Assembly: GCA_029857925.1 (NCBI GenBank)
Contig: JAOUGF010000040.1
Coordinates: forward strand, 1 to 9,973
Source: Gammaproteobacteria bacterium
GTDB lineage: Bacteria > Pseudomonadota > Gammaproteobacteria > S012-40
DNA: 9,973 nucleotides
Direction: 5' to 3'
In this document: positions 1-6,046 of the stretch, in pieces
Numbering within the stretch: position 1 is the stretch's first letter
How the letters are laid out: each line of letters begins with the position of its first letter
Program-made: the position numbers and the translations under genes
The notes under the pieces: model-generated
Database searches by the model: none
Seen by the model: the letters and a program-made list of their open reading frames with translations, nothing else
Told to the model about the DNA's origin: nothing

Positions 1-115
1 ACTTTACGTCATCGAGATCTATGCCATCTGCCTCGGCCATCGCACGACCGATTTCTGGGGTCCATTTATTCATATCGGTGAGATAGCCGTCACCGTCGCG
101 GTCGGGTAAGTTCAT
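1..115 (-). CDS. DsrC/TusE-family paralogue (N-terminal fragment, cut by window edge)
   Basis: Only the first 38 codons are in the window; the gene continues past the left edge. The translation holds DGDGYLTDMNKWTPEIGRAM followed by an acidic stretch ending DLDD. This matches the N-terminal pattern of the DsrC/TusE/RspA family (D-x-x-GYL...W...A...E-G-I). The bona fide DsrC at 6379-6714 shows the same layout (DEEGYLLNLAEWTED). I chose the ATG at 115 because GGAG lies nine bases upstream. An in-frame ATG at 130 would add five residues but has a poorer ribosome site. Family members act as sulfur carriers or, when C-terminal cysteines are missing, as possible regulators. The C-terminus is outside the window, so which of the two C-terminal cysteines it keeps cannot be seen. 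It is the last visible gene of the minus-strand group and may have its own promoter (148-156). Confidence 0.75.
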   Translation of the reverse strand, partial: MNLPDRDGDGYLTDMNKWTPEIGRAMAEADGIDLDDVK

Positions 116-147
116 AGTCTTAAGCTCCATCGTGTACGTAAAGACCT

Positions 148-156
148 AGTATAGCA
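148..156 (-). promoter_or_regulatory. Candidate extended -10 promoter for the dsrC paralogue
   Basis: On the minus strand the gap between the 196-residue gene and the dsrC paralogue contains TGCTATACT, an extended -10 element (TGn followed by TATACT, five of six matches to TATAAT). Transcription would start near position 141, leaving a leader of about 26 bases before the ATG at 115. No convincing -35 box lies 16-18 bases upstream, which extended -10 promoters can tolerate. The 87-base gap (116-202) holds nothing else recognisable. Confidence 0.4.
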
Positions 157-202
157 GTCGGGAATTAAGTTCGCCAGCAAAATTTGCGGGATTCACGTGT
201 TT

Positions 203-793
203 TCACTCCCCACGGATATCCTTCACCATCGACTCGTCCGCCTGTTGCTTGTCGAGCAGGCGATCTATGCCGCGTTGCAGAAGTTTATAGGCCTCGTTGC
301 CTTCGACCTCCATCACTTGTTCGTATACGCCGCCTTTGCGTTTTTGATCGACGATGTCGCAAACATAGCTCGCCAGTAAACGGTACATCGCAAAACTGGG
401 TTCTAAGTTCTCAAAGGGCAGCTCGGCATATTCTTGGAAACGATTATTTAACAGATCGATCAACGGTTTTTTATATTCACCCGGGCCTTCCAAGTCGGTG
501 CGATTATCGGCAACGGTCTCGGCCATTTTTAATCCTAACGTAGATACGAATATCTGACGTTCTTCCGCAGTAAAACGCGGTTGCAATTGGCGATCTGCGA
601 TATGCGCCAAAAGTGCCAAAAACTCCGTGACGATGTGCAATCCGTGGCGCGGTGAAACCAAATCCAAGCCCGCTTCGCGCATTTTTTTTACGCGTTCCGC
701 GCCTATTTGCCAGCAGATAAAGCCCATCGCATTGGCGATCTCCTCTGCGCCGCGCGGCTTCCCTTTGTCAAACCATTGAGTACGCATGCGCAT
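203..793 (-). CDS. Conserved-looking hypothetical protein, 196 residues
   Basis: I do not recognise a family. The protein is soluble-looking, with no signal peptide or membrane segment, and appears mostly helical: alternating hydrophobic and charged stretches run through residues 15-100 and 110-190. It has two cysteines (C27 in GFICWQIG, C145 in SYVCDIVD) that do not form a metal-binding motif, three histidines in residues 50-64 (RHGLH and LLAH), and a charged C-terminal tail. The start at 793 is supported by GAGGA eight bases upstream; a second in-frame ATG two codons later is less well placed. It begins only 15 bases after the Cas6-like gene's stop, so it is very likely co-transcribed with it. 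Its ribosome site lies just past that stop codon. Coding is supported by length, spacing and codon use like its neighbours. Function is unknown; a role linked to sulfur oxidation is only suggested by position. Confidence 0.8.
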   Translation of the reverse strand: MRMRTQWFDKGKPRGAEEIANAMGFICWQIGAERVKKMREAGLDLVSPRHGLHIVTEFLALLAHIADRQLQPRFTAEERQIFVSTLGLKMAETVADNRTDLEGPGEYKKPLIDLLNNRFQEYAELPFENLEPSFAMYRLLASYVCDIVDQKRKGGVYEQVMEVEGNEAYKLLQRGIDRLLDKQQADESMVKDIRGE

Positions 794-808
794 GTCAATT
801 ATTCCTCA

Positions 809-1468
809 TTATTTGATGCCCTTGTGGGGAATTAAAATGCCACAACCTAAATGGCGGTGGGTGCCCAAACCCCGTTCTTGCAGGAGTATAGACTGTTCCG
901 GTTTGAGATCCGCCAGCATTACACTGCGCGTGTTAAGTGTGCCTTGTTGCGTGATAATAGTGCGTTGTCGGCCGCACACCAACTTGCGGCACTGTATACC
1001 TAGATCGCCTGCGGCGCGTAAGACTTTTTGCTCAAACAGTGCTTCGTCATCGGTGTCGCTGACCACGTGGCGCGCATAGAGTGTCTCGCTTTTGGCCAAG
1101 GCGCGCGTCTTCATCGGACCGATGTGTAGTGTGTGTTCGCCGATCGTCAACGCGCGCCCGGTGAGGTTTGCTACCGCATCCAATTGTGCCAGCGGAAGCC
1201 GTAACACCATGCGCGTGCGTCGCGATAAATAGATCACGCCTTCGGGATTATCGTCGCGGAACCAGCCATTACCCTCCTCAGCGGAAAAATATACGATGAC
1301 GCCAGTCTCGGTTTGGGTATCCAGCCAAGGAAGTTGTACACGCAACGCACTAAAAAAGGCATCTTCATAGATATTCGGCAAGGTCTTGCCCCGCAATTCG
1401 AATACCGCGTCTATGATGGCATCTGATACCAAGGGGCGTGTGACGTCTTCGTCCTCCTGCCAGATCAT
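809..1468 (-). CDS. cas6: Cas6/Cmx6-like CRISPR RNA endoribonuclease homologue (orphan)
   Basis: 219 residues. The N-terminal part resembles the Cmx6 (I-MYXAN-type) branch of Cas6: DAVFELRGKTLP at residues 20-31, then LPWLD at 46-50 and YLSRRTRMVLRLPL at 80-93. The C-terminus carries the glycine-rich loop typical of Cas6 RAMP proteins at about 200-210 (GLGTHRHLGCG), followed by ILIPHK. True Cas6 enzymes cut CRISPR repeat RNA at the base of a hairpin. I chose the ATG at 1468 because it overlaps the stop of the 71-residue gene in an ATGA and has AAGGA eight bases upstream. A start at 1519 would run 17 residues into that gene. No CRISPR array and no other cas gene is visible, so this is an orphan within a dsr-linked operon. 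Its catalytic residues cannot be assigned with confidence; H204 and H206 in the loop are candidates only. Three cysteines (C160, C165, C209) are of unknown meaning. Its substrate here is unknown. Confidence 0.83.
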   Translation of the reverse strand: MIWQEDEDVTRPLVSDAIIDAVFELRGKTLPNIYEDAFFSALRVQLPWLDTQTETGVIVYFSAEEGNGWFRDDNPEGVIYLSRRTRMVLRLPLAQLDAVANLTGRALTIGEHTLHIGPMKTRALAKSETLYARHVVSDTDDEALFEQKVLRAAGDLGIQCRKLVCGRQRTIITQQGTLNTRSVMLADLKPEQSILLQERGLGTHRHLGCGILIPHKGIK

Positions 1469-1680
1469 GCGCTGTGTTCCTTGTCGGGGTGCAACCACGT
1501 GTTGAAGGCGTTGCGCCACCGCGTCGCGCTCATTTCATCGAGCTCCAACGTGGTAAAACGACGACCTTCGCGTATCGTCATGCGCAACATGCGAAAGCCA
1601 TTGTCATAGACAATTTCTTCAAACGATATTTCCTTATTAAAGGGTAAAGGTATTTTTTCCAACGGCGTGCGGTTTTCCAT
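1465..1680 (-). CDS. Small conserved-looking protein, 71 residues, coupled to the Cas6-like gene
   Basis: A 71-residue acidic/basic mixed protein without cysteine, signal peptide or membrane segment. The middle (IVYDNGFRMLRMTIREGRRF, residues 23-42) reads as beta strands with a basic turn, followed by a helix carrying TRWRNAFNTWL. It resembles small single-domain proteins seen in sulfur oxidizers (possibly the one named DUF6967, from memory and not checked). Its stop overlaps the start of the Cas6-like gene by four bases (ATGA, 1465-1468), which implies translational coupling and a shared or dependent role. It begins 31 bases after the dioxygenase stop. Its own ribosome site is weak (GGTG seven bases upstream), so expression may depend on upstream translation. 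Function is unknown; an RNA-binding or Cas6 partner role is conceivable but unsupported. Confidence 0.75.
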   Translation of the reverse strand: MENRTPLEKIPLPFNKEISFEEIVYDNGFRMLRMTIREGRRFTTLELDEMSATRWRNAFNTWLHPDKEHSA

Positions 1681-1711
1681 TTGTTACACCAAGGCTGACG
1701 AGAGTGAGATG

Positions 1712-2632
1712 TTACGGTTGAGGCAATCGATTATAATAACGTGCTCGATACATCACGCGCACCTGTCCGGTGGTAGGGTTATCTACAAACCCACTGCGCT
1801 TATGTAATACATTATTACAAATGATGCCTTGTCCGTGTTGGGTTAATAATTCAAATATATAGGGCGACGGTTCATTCAGTAGGGCGTGAAGTGCCGCCGC
1901 GGCTTCTTGCACCTCGGGGTCAGTATGCCATTCTATATATTTTGCACGTATCGTGTATCGCATGTGCAAAAAACCATCGACAACGGAAAATACCGGCCCG
2001 CTCTGCGCGTCGCGAATCAATGTCCCGTCTGCGCTGACGTTGGCAGGAATGGTTAACGCGTCTTCGCGGGTCAAGGCAGCAATAAAGTCCGGATTTTTTT
2101 CGCGCAATAATATGTAGGCGATTTCGTGGTCCAATAGCGCGTTATCGCCACCTTTGGCGGCCGCTTGCCCGCAATGCAGTAGCATGCCACGCACGCGGTG
2201 ATCGGGTGTATTATAATATCCGTCTGTATGCCAATTGATGGGGCGATTGGAATAGGGGATATATTCGCGTCGCTGGCCTTCAACGCTGACCTGCAAAGGC
2301 GTAATTCCGTCTTCGTCTACGCACAAATGTTTGTCGACATGCGTGAGTCCAAAAGTGGACGCCAGAGTGCGCGGTATCGCCTTGGGATCGTCTGTTTCAA
2401 ATTGCGACATATAAAGTGCCATATTTGTCTTTGCGCACAGACGTAAAATCGCTTGCTGTTCGCTACGACTCAGGGCATCATGTGTGCGGATCTCTACGGT
2501 GAGTTGTTCAAGCGTGCGCGGGTATCCTTCGAGCTTAGCATCGCGCCAACGGGCGTATGCCGCGTTGTCACCTAAGTAAAAGATGGATTTCGCCTGCGTT
2601 TGCGTAGGGGGAAGCGACATAGGAATGACCAT
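1712..2632 (-). CDS. TauD/TfdA-family Fe(II)/2-oxoglutarate-dependent dioxygenase
   Basis: About 306 residues from the chosen start. Numbered from there, the iron-binding motif is H135-x-D137 (INWHTDGYYN), and the distal iron ligand is H277 in NNVLHKRSGF. The 2-oxoglutarate-binding arginine is probably R292, or R296/R298 in the following VRVMYRARYYNR. This is the complete facial triad of TauD/TfdA enzymes, which couple 2-oxoglutarate decarboxylation to hydroxylation of a substrate; in TauD this releases sulfite from taurine. The substrate here cannot be read from sequence. The start is uncertain: ATGs at 2632 and 2620 and a TTG at 2674 are all in frame, and none has a good Shine-Dalgarno. I prefer 2632 or 2620 because family members begin shortly before the N-A-A-Y-x-R-W-R motif, and because an inverted repeat covers the longer extension. 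It is the first gene of the minus-strand group and is divergent from dsrA. Confidence 0.85.
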   Translation of the reverse strand: MVIPMSLPPTQTQAKSIFYLGDNAAYARWRDAKLEGYPRTLEQLTVEIRTHDALSRSEQQAILRLCAKTNMALYMSQFETDDPKAIPRTLASTFGLTHVDKHLCVDEDGITPLQVSVEGQRREYIPYSNRPINWHTDGYYNTPDHRVRGMLLHCGQAAAKGGDNALLDHEIAYILLREKNPDFIAALTREDALTIPANVSADGTLIRDAQSGPVFSVVDGFLHMRYTIRAKYIEWHTDPEVQEAAAALHALLNEPSPYIFELLTQHGQGIICNNVLHKRSGFVDNPTTGQVRVMYRARYYNRLPQP

Positions 2633-2639
2633 GTGTCCA

Positions 2640-2669
2640 ATATATGGCTTTCTACGCCGGGCCATATAT
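2640..2669. repeat. 9-bp inverted repeat upstream of the dioxygenase
   Basis: ATATATGGC (2640-2648) and GCCATATAT (2661-2669) are perfect inverted arms separated by 12 bases. The repeat lies immediately upstream of the preferred dioxygenase start at 2632 and about 180 bases upstream of dsrA. It could be a binding site for a dimeric regulator of the divergent units, or a hairpin in the dioxygenase leader. If a longer dioxygenase start were used, the repeat would be coding. Its 21-base centre-to-centre spacing is two helical turns, which suits a dimeric protein. Confidence 0.45.
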
Positions 2670-2674
2670 CCCAA

Positions 2675-2846
2675 TGGGGATAGTACCCACCCCAGGTGCC
2701 CCCCCCAATAGACAGATGGGCGTAGGGCTTTTTAGTGTTTAAACTCAACTAAATAAAGAAACAACTTATTAACGCCGTTAGATTCGCTAGCAAGGAAATC
2801 GCGGAATGAGGTCGGCTCGTTCCATAGCCATCAGAGGAACCGTCAC
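2675..2846. promoter_or_regulatory. Divergent intergenic region between dioxygenase and dsrA
   Basis: This region must hold the promoters for both directions. Toward dsrA, the stretch 2731-2775 is AT-rich with an 8-bp palindrome GTTTAAAC (2737-2744), but I see no good -35/-10 pair. A sigma-54 GG-N10-GC pattern is also absent. The dsrA ribosome site is AGAGGA, eight bases before the ATG. On the minus strand a weak pair, TTGGGG and TACTAT (2680-2685) with a 17-base spacer, could drive the dioxygenase and would start near 2673. In A. vinosum, dsr transcription responds to reduced sulfur compounds and DsrC has been reported to bind DNA in the dsr promoter region. No such site can be defined here. 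Confidence 0.55.
2686..2706 (-). other. G-rich tract on the minus strand, possible G-quadruplex with G8 run
   Basis: The minus strand reads G8, CACCT, GGGG, T, GGG. The eight-G run can supply two groups of three, giving the four groups needed for an intramolecular G-quadruplex. The plus strand shows C8 at 2699-2706. The tract falls inside the 17-base spacer of the weak candidate dioxygenase promoter, so its length could affect promoter strength. A run of eight identical bases is also prone to slippage and to sequencing error. Confidence 0.4.
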
Positions 2847-4097
2847 ATGAGTAAGAAAGAAATGCACAAAACCCCTAATCTGGACCAGCTTGAAGGTGGT
2901 CCGTGGCCAAGTTTCGTCACCGGCATTAAGCGTCTTGCCGAACAAAATGACATGGCGCGTGACCTGCTCGGACAATTGGAAACCTCTTACCAAACTCGCA
3001 CGGGGTATTGGAAGGGTGGCACGGTCGGCGTGCGTGGATATGGCGGCGGTATCATTCCCCGTTTTACAGAATTGAAAGATGGCAACGGCAAGCCGAAGTT
3101 TCCTGCCGCCGCAGAATTTCATACCTTACGTGTACAACCTCCCGCCGGTATGCACTACGACACCGCGACCCTGCGCAAAATGTGTGATATTTGGGAAAAG
3201 CATGGTTCGGGCTTGATTGCGTTCCATGGACAGAGCGGCGACATCATGTTCCAAGGTGCGACCTCTGAAAAAGTGCAGTCCGCTTTTGACGAATTAAATG
3301 ACATGGGTTATGACTTGGGTGGTGCTGGCCCCGCCGTGCGCACCGGTATGTCATGTGTGGGTGCGGCACGTTGTGAGCATTCATGCGCCAACGAGCAAAA
3401 GTTGCATCGCAGTCTCGTCAATAACTTCATGGACGAAATGCATCGTCCGTCCTTGCCCTATAAATTTAAATTCAAAGTCTCCGGTTGCCCGAACGATTGT
3501 ATGAACTCCATACATCGTTCTGACTTCTCCGTCATTGGCACCTGGCGCGACGATATTCAAGTCGACCAGAAAGAAGTTCAGGCCTTCGTGAAGCAAAAGA
3601 GCCGCAAATACGTGGTTGACAATGTGGTGTCACGTTGCCCGACCAATGCGCTGTCTTTGAACGACGATGACACCTTGGCAATTGATAACCGCAACTGCGT
3701 GCGCTGCATGCATTGCATCAATGTCATGACCAAGGCCTTGTCACCCGGTAAAGACAAGGGCGTGACGGTATTGATCGGTGGTAAGCGTACCTTGAAGATC
3801 GGTGACACGATGGGCACCGTGATCGTGCCGTTCATGAAAATGGACACCGATGAAGACTACGAAAAGATTCAAGATCTGGCACGTCGCATCGTAGATTTCT
3901 TCGCCGACAACGCGCTGGAACACGAGCGTACCGGTGAAATGATCGAACGTATCGGCTTGGTCAACTTCCTTGAAGGTGTAGGCGTTGAAGTCGATCCGAA
4001 CATGATCTCTAGTCCGCGTCAAAGCTCTTATGTCCGTATGGATACATGGGCGGAAGAGGCTGACAAGTGGAATGAACGTAAAGCGAACGCGGGTTAA
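2847..4097 (+). CDS. dsrA: Dissimilatory (reverse-type) sulfite reductase alpha subunit
   Basis: 416 residues, the usual length. DsrAB is a cytoplasmic alpha2beta2 siroheme enzyme; in sulfur oxidizers it is thought to oxidise sulfur delivered by DsrC to sulfite. The siroheme/[4Fe-4S] cysteines are visible as C170-x5-C176 (CVGAARC) with C180 following, then C214-x3-C218 (CPNDC). A ferredoxin domain is inserted at about 255-300, with C264 (CPTNAL) and C284-x2-C287-x2-C290 (CVRCMHC) binding another [4Fe-4S] cluster. The start at 2847 has AGAGGA eight bases upstream. It is the first gene of the plus-strand operon, 44 bases ahead of dsrB. The oxidative type is inferred from dsrEFH and dsrL downstream and the absence of dsrD; a reductase-versus-oxidase assignment from the protein alone would need a phylogeny. 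Confidence 0.97.
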   Translation: MSKKEMHKTPNLDQLEGGPWPSFVTGIKRLAEQNDMARDLLGQLETSYQTRTGYWKGGTVGVRGYGGGIIPRFTELKDGNGKPKFPAAAEFHTLRVQPPAGMHYDTATLRKMCDIWEKHGSGLIAFHGQSGDIMFQGATSEKVQSAFDELNDMGYDLGGAGPAVRTGMSCVGAARCEHSCANEQKLHRSLVNNFMDEMHRPSLPYKFKFKVSGCPNDCMNSIHRSDFSVIGTWRDDIQVDQKEVQAFVKQKSRKYVVDNVVSRCPTNALSLNDDDTLAIDNRNCVRCMHCINVMTKALSPGKDKGVTVLIGGKRTLKIGDTMGTVIVPFMKMDTDEDYEKIQDLARRIVDFFADNALEHERTGEMIERIGLVNFLEGVGVEVDPNMISSPRQSSYVRMDTWAEEADKWNERKANAG

Positions 4098-4141
4098 TCC
4101 GTATTTTATCTTGGACTCATTGAGAATCACCGGAGTGTAGT

Positions 4142-5212
4142 ATGTCACAACTTCGTATGCCTATAGAAAGCGGTGTGCCGGATCCATTTCCCGTCATGCA
4201 CCCGTTAATGAAGAAAAATTTCGGTAATTGGAAATACCACGATCGTCCGCGTCCCGGTGTATTGCACCACGTCGCACACAGCGGCGATCAAATTTGGACG
4301 GTGCGCGCCGGCACACAGCGTCAGATGGATGTGTTCACCATCCGTAAGCTGTGCGACATCGCCGACAAATATGCCGAAGGCTATGTGCGTTTTACCATCC
4401 GTTCCAATATGGAATTCATGGTCAGCGACGAAAAGAAGGTCAAACCCTTGGTTGATATGTTGACCAAAGAAGGCTTTCCGGTCGGCGGCACAGGTCCTTC
4501 GGTGACGATGATCGCACACACACAAGGTTGGTTGCATTGCGACATCCCCGGCACCGACGCCTCCGGCGTGGTGAAGGCGTTGATGGATGAACTGCATGAC
4601 GAATTCATCAACGAACGTATGCCGAATCGCGTACATATGACCACTTCGTGCTGCCAAATCAACTGCGGCGGTCAAGGCGATATCGCGATTAATATCCAAC
4701 ACACCAAGCCACCTAAGATCAATCACGACTTGGTGGCCAATGTCTGCGAGCGCCCTGCGGTCGTAGCACGTTGCCCGGTCGCGGCGATTCGTCCGGCGAT
4801 GGTGAATGGTCGTCCGTCGTTGGAAGTGGATGAAAAGAAATGCGTGTGTTGTGGCGCGTGCTATCCGCCGTGTCCTCCGATGCAGATCAATGATCCGGAA
4901 AATTCCAAATTGGCGATCTGGGTGGGTGGTAAACACTCCAATGCGCGCAGTAAACCGATGTTCCATAAATTGGTTGCCGCCGATATCCCGAACAATCCGC
5001 CGCGTTGGACTGAGGCTGCAGAGGTCGTCAAAAAGATCTTACGCACCTATCAAAAAGATGCGAAAGATTGGGAACGCGTGGGTGACTGGATTGAACGTAT
5101 CGGTTGGCCGCGGTTCTTCGAATTGACGGAACTACCGTTTACGAAGTTCCATATCGACAACTGGCGCGGTGCGCGTGCAAGCCTGAACGCGTCCACCCAC
5201 ATAAGATTCTAA
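4142..5212 (+). CDS. dsrB: Dissimilatory (reverse-type) sulfite reductase beta subunit
   Basis: 356 residues, full length. The beta subunit carries the catalytically active siroheme-[4Fe-4S] site of DsrAB. Visible landmarks are HTQGWLHCDIP with C133, then SCCQINCGG with C170, C171 and C175, the expected set of cluster ligands. A ferredoxin domain follows at about 205-250: C211 (CPVAAI) and C234-x2-C237-x2-C240-x3-C244 (CVCCGACYPPC). The C-terminal part, with DWIERIGWPRFFELT, is also typical. The start at 4142 is preceded by GGAG six bases upstream. The 44-base gap after dsrA contains no clear terminator or promoter, so the two are co-transcribed. It is followed 13 bases later by dsrE instead of dsrD, which fits a sulfur oxidizer. 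Confidence 0.97.
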   Translation: MSQLRMPIESGVPDPFPVMHPLMKKNFGNWKYHDRPRPGVLHHVAHSGDQIWTVRAGTQRQMDVFTIRKLCDIADKYAEGYVRFTIRSNMEFMVSDEKKVKPLVDMLTKEGFPVGGTGPSVTMIAHTQGWLHCDIPGTDASGVVKALMDELHDEFINERMPNRVHMTTSCCQINCGGQGDIAINIQHTKPPKINHDLVANVCERPAVVARCPVAAIRPAMVNGRPSLEVDEKKCVCCGACYPPCPPMQINDPENSKLAIWVGGKHSNARSKPMFHKLVAADIPNNPPRWTEAAEVVKKILRTYQKDAKDWERVGDWIERIGWPRFFELTELPFTKFHIDNWRGARASLNASTHIRF

Positions 5213-5225
5213 AGGGTTTACGTCT

Positions 5226-5618
5226 ATGAAATTTGCGGTGCTGGTCAGTGAGGGGCCCTACACCCATCAAGCGTCAGATACGGCTTACAATTTTTGTAAG
5301 GCGGCGCTGGATGGCGGACATGAAATTGGTCGGATTTTTTTCTATCACGACGGCGTGAATAACGCCACGCGATACACAGTCCCGCCACAGGATGATCGCA
5401 ATATCCAACAACGCTGGAGCAAGCTTCAGCAAGAACACCAGTTGGATATGGTGGTGTGTATCGCCGCTGCGCAGCGCCGCGGTATCATGGATGAGAAAGA
5501 GGCCAAGCGCCAGGGGTTGGATGGCAATAACATAGCCCCTGGTTTTCATATCTCCGGCCTGGGTCAGTTGATTGAAGCCGGCATCGAGGCGGATCGCCTC
5601 GTCGTGTTTGGCGATTAA
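5226..5618 (+). CDS. dsrE: Sulfur-transfer protein DsrE (TusD-like)
   Basis: 130 residues, the length typical of DsrE. DsrE, DsrF and DsrH form a cytoplasmic alpha2beta2gamma2 hexamer that accepts sulfane sulfur and hands it to DsrC; the homologous TusBCD complex serves tRNA thiolation in E. coli. The conserved sulfur-binding cysteine is present at C78 (MVVCIAAAQRRG), the position known from A. vinosum DsrE. The N-terminal MKFAVLVSEGPY and the downstream GLGQLIEA are typical of the family. The start at 5226 has AAAGGG about nine bases upstream, overlapping the end of dsrB. dsrF follows after 12 bases. Confidence 0.96.
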   Translation: MKFAVLVSEGPYTHQASDTAYNFCKAALDGGHEIGRIFFYHDGVNNATRYTVPPQDDRNIQQRWSKLQQEHQLDMVVCIAAAQRRGIMDEKEAKRQGLDGNNIAPGFHISGLGQLIEAGIEADRLVVFGD

Positions 5619-5630
5619 GGGGGGAGCGTC

Positions 5631-6035
5631 ATGGCGACCAAAAAAATGTTGTATTTGAATCGCAGGGCACCCTACGGCTCCGTATATGCGTTGGAGTCCC
5701 TCGAAGTGGTGTTGATCGGTGCGGCCTTTGAGCAAGACGTTAGCCTTGCATTTATCGACGACGGCGTGTTTCAGTTGTTGAAAGGGCAGAACACCACGGC
5801 GGTAGGCATGAAGAATTTCTCACCGACCTACAAGGCCTTGGGTGATTACGACGTACGTAAGATTTATGTCGAAAAAGAATCTTTAGAGGCACGCGGGTTG
5901 TCCCGCGAAGACCTGCTCGATCTCACCTATGAAGATGAGAACGAAGGTTATGCCGAAAAGGATTCTATCCAAGTGGTGTCACGCACGGATATGGCGGGCA
6001 TCATCGAACAAAATGACGTCGTGTTCAGCTTCTAG
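5631..6035 (+). CDS. dsrF: Sulfur-transfer complex subunit DsrF (TusC-like)
   Basis: 134 residues with no cysteine at all, as expected for DsrF, which is a structural partner of DsrE and DsrH and not a sulfur carrier. The N-terminal hallmark is RRAPYGSVYALESLEVVLIG (residues 11-30), and the middle contains DDGVFQLL, both seen in the DsrE/DsrF/DrsH-like fold. The start at 5631 has a GGGGGAG ribosome site a few bases upstream and follows dsrE by 12 bases. The C-terminal half is rich in Asp and Glu (DLTYEDENEG, about 102-111). Confidence 0.95.
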   Translation: MATKKMLYLNRRAPYGSVYALESLEVVLIGAAFEQDVSLAFIDDGVFQLLKGQNTTAVGMKNFSPTYKALGDYDVRKIYVEKESLEARGLSREDLLDLTYEDENEGYAEKDSIQVVSRTDMAGIIEQNDVVFSF

Positions 6036-6046
6036 GCGGGGGAACG

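Noticed and set aside
1469..1519. 17-residue N-terminal extension of the Cas6-like protein
   Set aside because: It lies wholly inside the 71-residue gene; the inner ATG has the ATGA overlap and a good Shine-Dalgarno, and the family motif begins shortly after it.
1..2632. CRISPR array near the Cas6-like gene
   Set aside because: No spaced direct repeats of 25-40 bases are visible on either side of the gene; the region is filled by coding sequence.
2711..2731. Possible sigma-54 promoter upstream of dsrA
   Set aside because: The GG and GC pairs are not separated by ten bases and the -12 TTGC element is missing.
3741..4148. Minus-strand open frame of 135 codons across the end of dsrA and the dsrA-dsrB gap
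   Set aside because: It is a shadow of dsrA with no recognisable domain and no promoter or ribosome site.
4205..4966. Long 253-codon open frame on the minus strand inside dsrB
   Set aside because: It is antisense to a fully conserved dsrB with intact motifs, has no ribosome site of note, and its His/Arg/Thr-rich composition is what the codon bias of the sense strand produces.
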